Source: Methanobacteriota archaeon (GTDB lineage: Archaea; Halobacteriota; Methanomicrobia; Methanomicrobiales; Methanoculleaceae). Taken from it: a DNA stretch of 5,651 nucleotides. Shown here in pieces: positions 4,684-5,651 of the stretch. The stretch is taken from contig JAEWMO010000071.1 of assembly GCA_023457135.1 (NCBI GenBank), forward strand, positions 1 to 5,651. The letters run 5' to 3'. The position numbers and the translations under genes were made by a program. Each line of letters begins with the position of its first letter. Positions within the stretch are counted from its first letter, which is position 1. The notes under the pieces are model-generated. The model had not been told where the DNA came from. It searched no databases and worked only from the letters and a program-made list of their open reading frames with translations.

Positions 4684-5651
4684 ATTACCGCAGGACTCAT
4701 CGACGATAAGGAGAGGTGGGACGCGTTCATAGACGAGAGCGCCTCCGGCCGCCTCTTCCACAGGTGGGACTTCATGAAGATCACGGAGAAGCATACGGGC
4801 TTTCGGTTTCTCCCCTACGGCATCTTCAAGGGCAACGAACTGATCAGCGTCTTCCCGCTCTTCCAGAAGCAGATGCACGGGATCAACCTCCTCCTCTCGC
4901 CTCCTCCTCTCCAGTCGGTGATCCCGTATCTCGGGTTCGTCATGGGCCGCCGTTACGAGACCGCAAAACAGAGCAAAAAGGAGTCGATGCTTGCAAACGT
5001 TGCACAGGACCTTGAGGGCGAGTTTGCAGCCCTGGCCCCGAACTACCTCGCCATGACCCAGGTCCCGGGATTCATCGATATCAGACGTTTTCTCGGCGAG
5101 GGCTACGACACCCGGATTCACTTCTCGTACCTCATCGACCTCAAACCGCCCCTCCAGGAGATCCAGGACGGTTTCTCCTCCAACCTCCGGACCAAACTCA
5201 GGAAAGTCGAGAAGAACGGCTACCGCCTCGAGAAGAGCACGGACATCTCGATCTTCTACTCCACGGTTGCCGGGCGGTTCAGCGATCCCGAGATGAACGT
5301 CCCGATGATCAGCCGGGCCTACTTCGAGGACCTCTTCCGGGCATATCCGGACGAACTCGGCCTCTACTACCTCTACGACACCGAAGGAGCGGTGACGGGG
5401 GTGCAGGCCACCCAGGAGTACAAGGTCTTTACCCTGTGGATGGGAGCCCCGAAGATGACCGCTATGCCCGGCAACGAGTTCCTGCAGTGGCTCCTCCTCC
5501 AGCAGGCAAAGAACGAGGGATACTGCCATATGGAGAATCTCGGGGCGAACAACGAGAACTTGAACCTCTTTAAGTCCAAGTTCAACCCCTCGCTCACCCT
5601 CTACCTGGAACTGAGCCGGCAGGACCTCATCGGCAGGGTGGCACGCTGGGC
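4684..5651 (+). CDS. FemAB/GNAT-like transferase (BioF2-type), 3' end outside window
   Basis: An open frame with good coding character runs to the window end (322 codons from 4684). It resembles the FemAB-like branch of the GNAT fold (PF13480-type proteins). Typical segments are ERWDAFIDESASGRLFHRWD near the N-terminus, SNLRTKLRKVEKNGY (about 166-180) and GVQATQEYKVFTLWMGAP. GNEFLQWLLLQQAKNEGY follows, then GANNENLNLFKSKFNP (287-302). Relatives attach amino acids or acyl groups to cell-wall or surface polymers; this archaeon should lack murein, so the acceptor is unknown. No signal peptide or membrane segment is seen. Between the predicted transcription start and the first in-frame ATG (4774) there is no ATG, GTG or TTG in frame. 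ATT at 4684 fits best: a G-rich GGGGGGAT (4669-4676) precedes it, and it keeps the conserved N-terminus. ATG 4774, preceded by AGGTGGG (4762-4768), is the alternative and would lose 30 residues. Confidence 0.8.
   Translation, partial: MTAGLIDDKERWDAFIDESASGRLFHRWDFMKITEKHTGFRFLPYGIFKGNELISVFPLFQKQMHGINLLLSPPPLQSVIPYLGFVMGRRYETAKQSKKESMLANVAQDLEGEFAALAPNYLAMTQVPGFIDIRRFLGEGYDTRIHFSYLIDLKPPLQEIQDGFSSNLRTKLRKVEKNGYRLEKSTDISIFYSTVAGRFSDPEMNVPMISRAYFEDLFRAYPDELGLYYLYDTEGAVTGVQATQEYKVFTLWMGAPKMTAMPGNEFLQWLLLQQAKNEGYCHMENLGANNENLNLFKSKFNPSLTLYLELSRQDLIGRVARW

Noticed and set aside
4570..5529. Minus-strand 319-codon frame opposite the FemAB-like gene
   Set aside because: The plus-strand frame has the family motifs; the minus translation is a mirrored, Glu/Val/Leu-rich shadow.
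1..5651. CRISPR array, tRNA, rRNA, insertion sequence or attachment site
   Set aside because: No regularly spaced repeats, tRNA T-loop signatures, rRNA motifs, transposase motifs or terminal inverted repeats were seen on either strand.

Overview
The window looks like GC-rich archaeal chromosome from a hydrogenotrophic methanogen of the Methanomicrobiales, most likely Methanoculleus or a close relative. The evidence is a YcaO/TfuA pair of the type that thioamidates a glycine of methyl-coenzyme M reductase, archaeal BRE/TATA promoters, GGAGG-type ribosome binding sites, and protein sequences that read like Methanoculleus. The order-level call is fairly firm; the genus is inference from recalled protein similarity.

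Layout. (1) 1-409, plus strand: the 3' end of an alpha/beta hydrolase, followed by an AT-rich spacer with an oligo-T tract. (2) 410-1613: a gene-poor stretch whose only recognisable gene is a DUF2892-type membrane protein at 778-1238 that needs two frame changes to read through, so it is annotated as a pseudogene. (3) 1614-4388, minus strand: a tightly packed operon read right to left. It runs from a decayed MoeB/HesA/ThiF-type E1 (4388-4161) through moaD (4150-3872), moaE (3857-3441) and ycaO (3444-2230) to tfuA (2270-1614). A hairpin lies just beyond the last stop. (4) 4389-4683: a divergent intergenic region with back-to-back TATA elements, one per direction. (5) 4684 to the window end, plus strand: a FemAB/GNAT-like transferase, cut by the window edge, with no ATG, GTG or TTG at the expected start.

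How the genes may work together. MoaD and MoaE form molybdopterin synthase, which supplies the pterin cofactor of tungsten/molybdenum enzymes such as formylmethanofuran dehydrogenase and formate dehydrogenase. YcaO activates the McrA glycine amide with ATP, and TfuA helps deliver sulfur to make thioglycine. Placing a GG-tailed sulfur carrier and an E1 relic directly upstream of YcaO/TfuA suggests that the two sulfur-transfer pathways share, or once shared, a carrier. In a bacterial thioamidation system TfuA was reported to release sulfide from a thiocarboxylated ThiS-like carrier. Here the E1 that would charge MoaD is reduced to fragments, so charging must come from another E1 elsewhere in the genome, if MoaD is still charged.

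The most notable observations are the moaD-moaE-ycaO-tfuA arrangement, the collapsed E1 gene at its head, the twice-frameshifted membrane gene, and the apparent ATT start of the FemAB-like gene.
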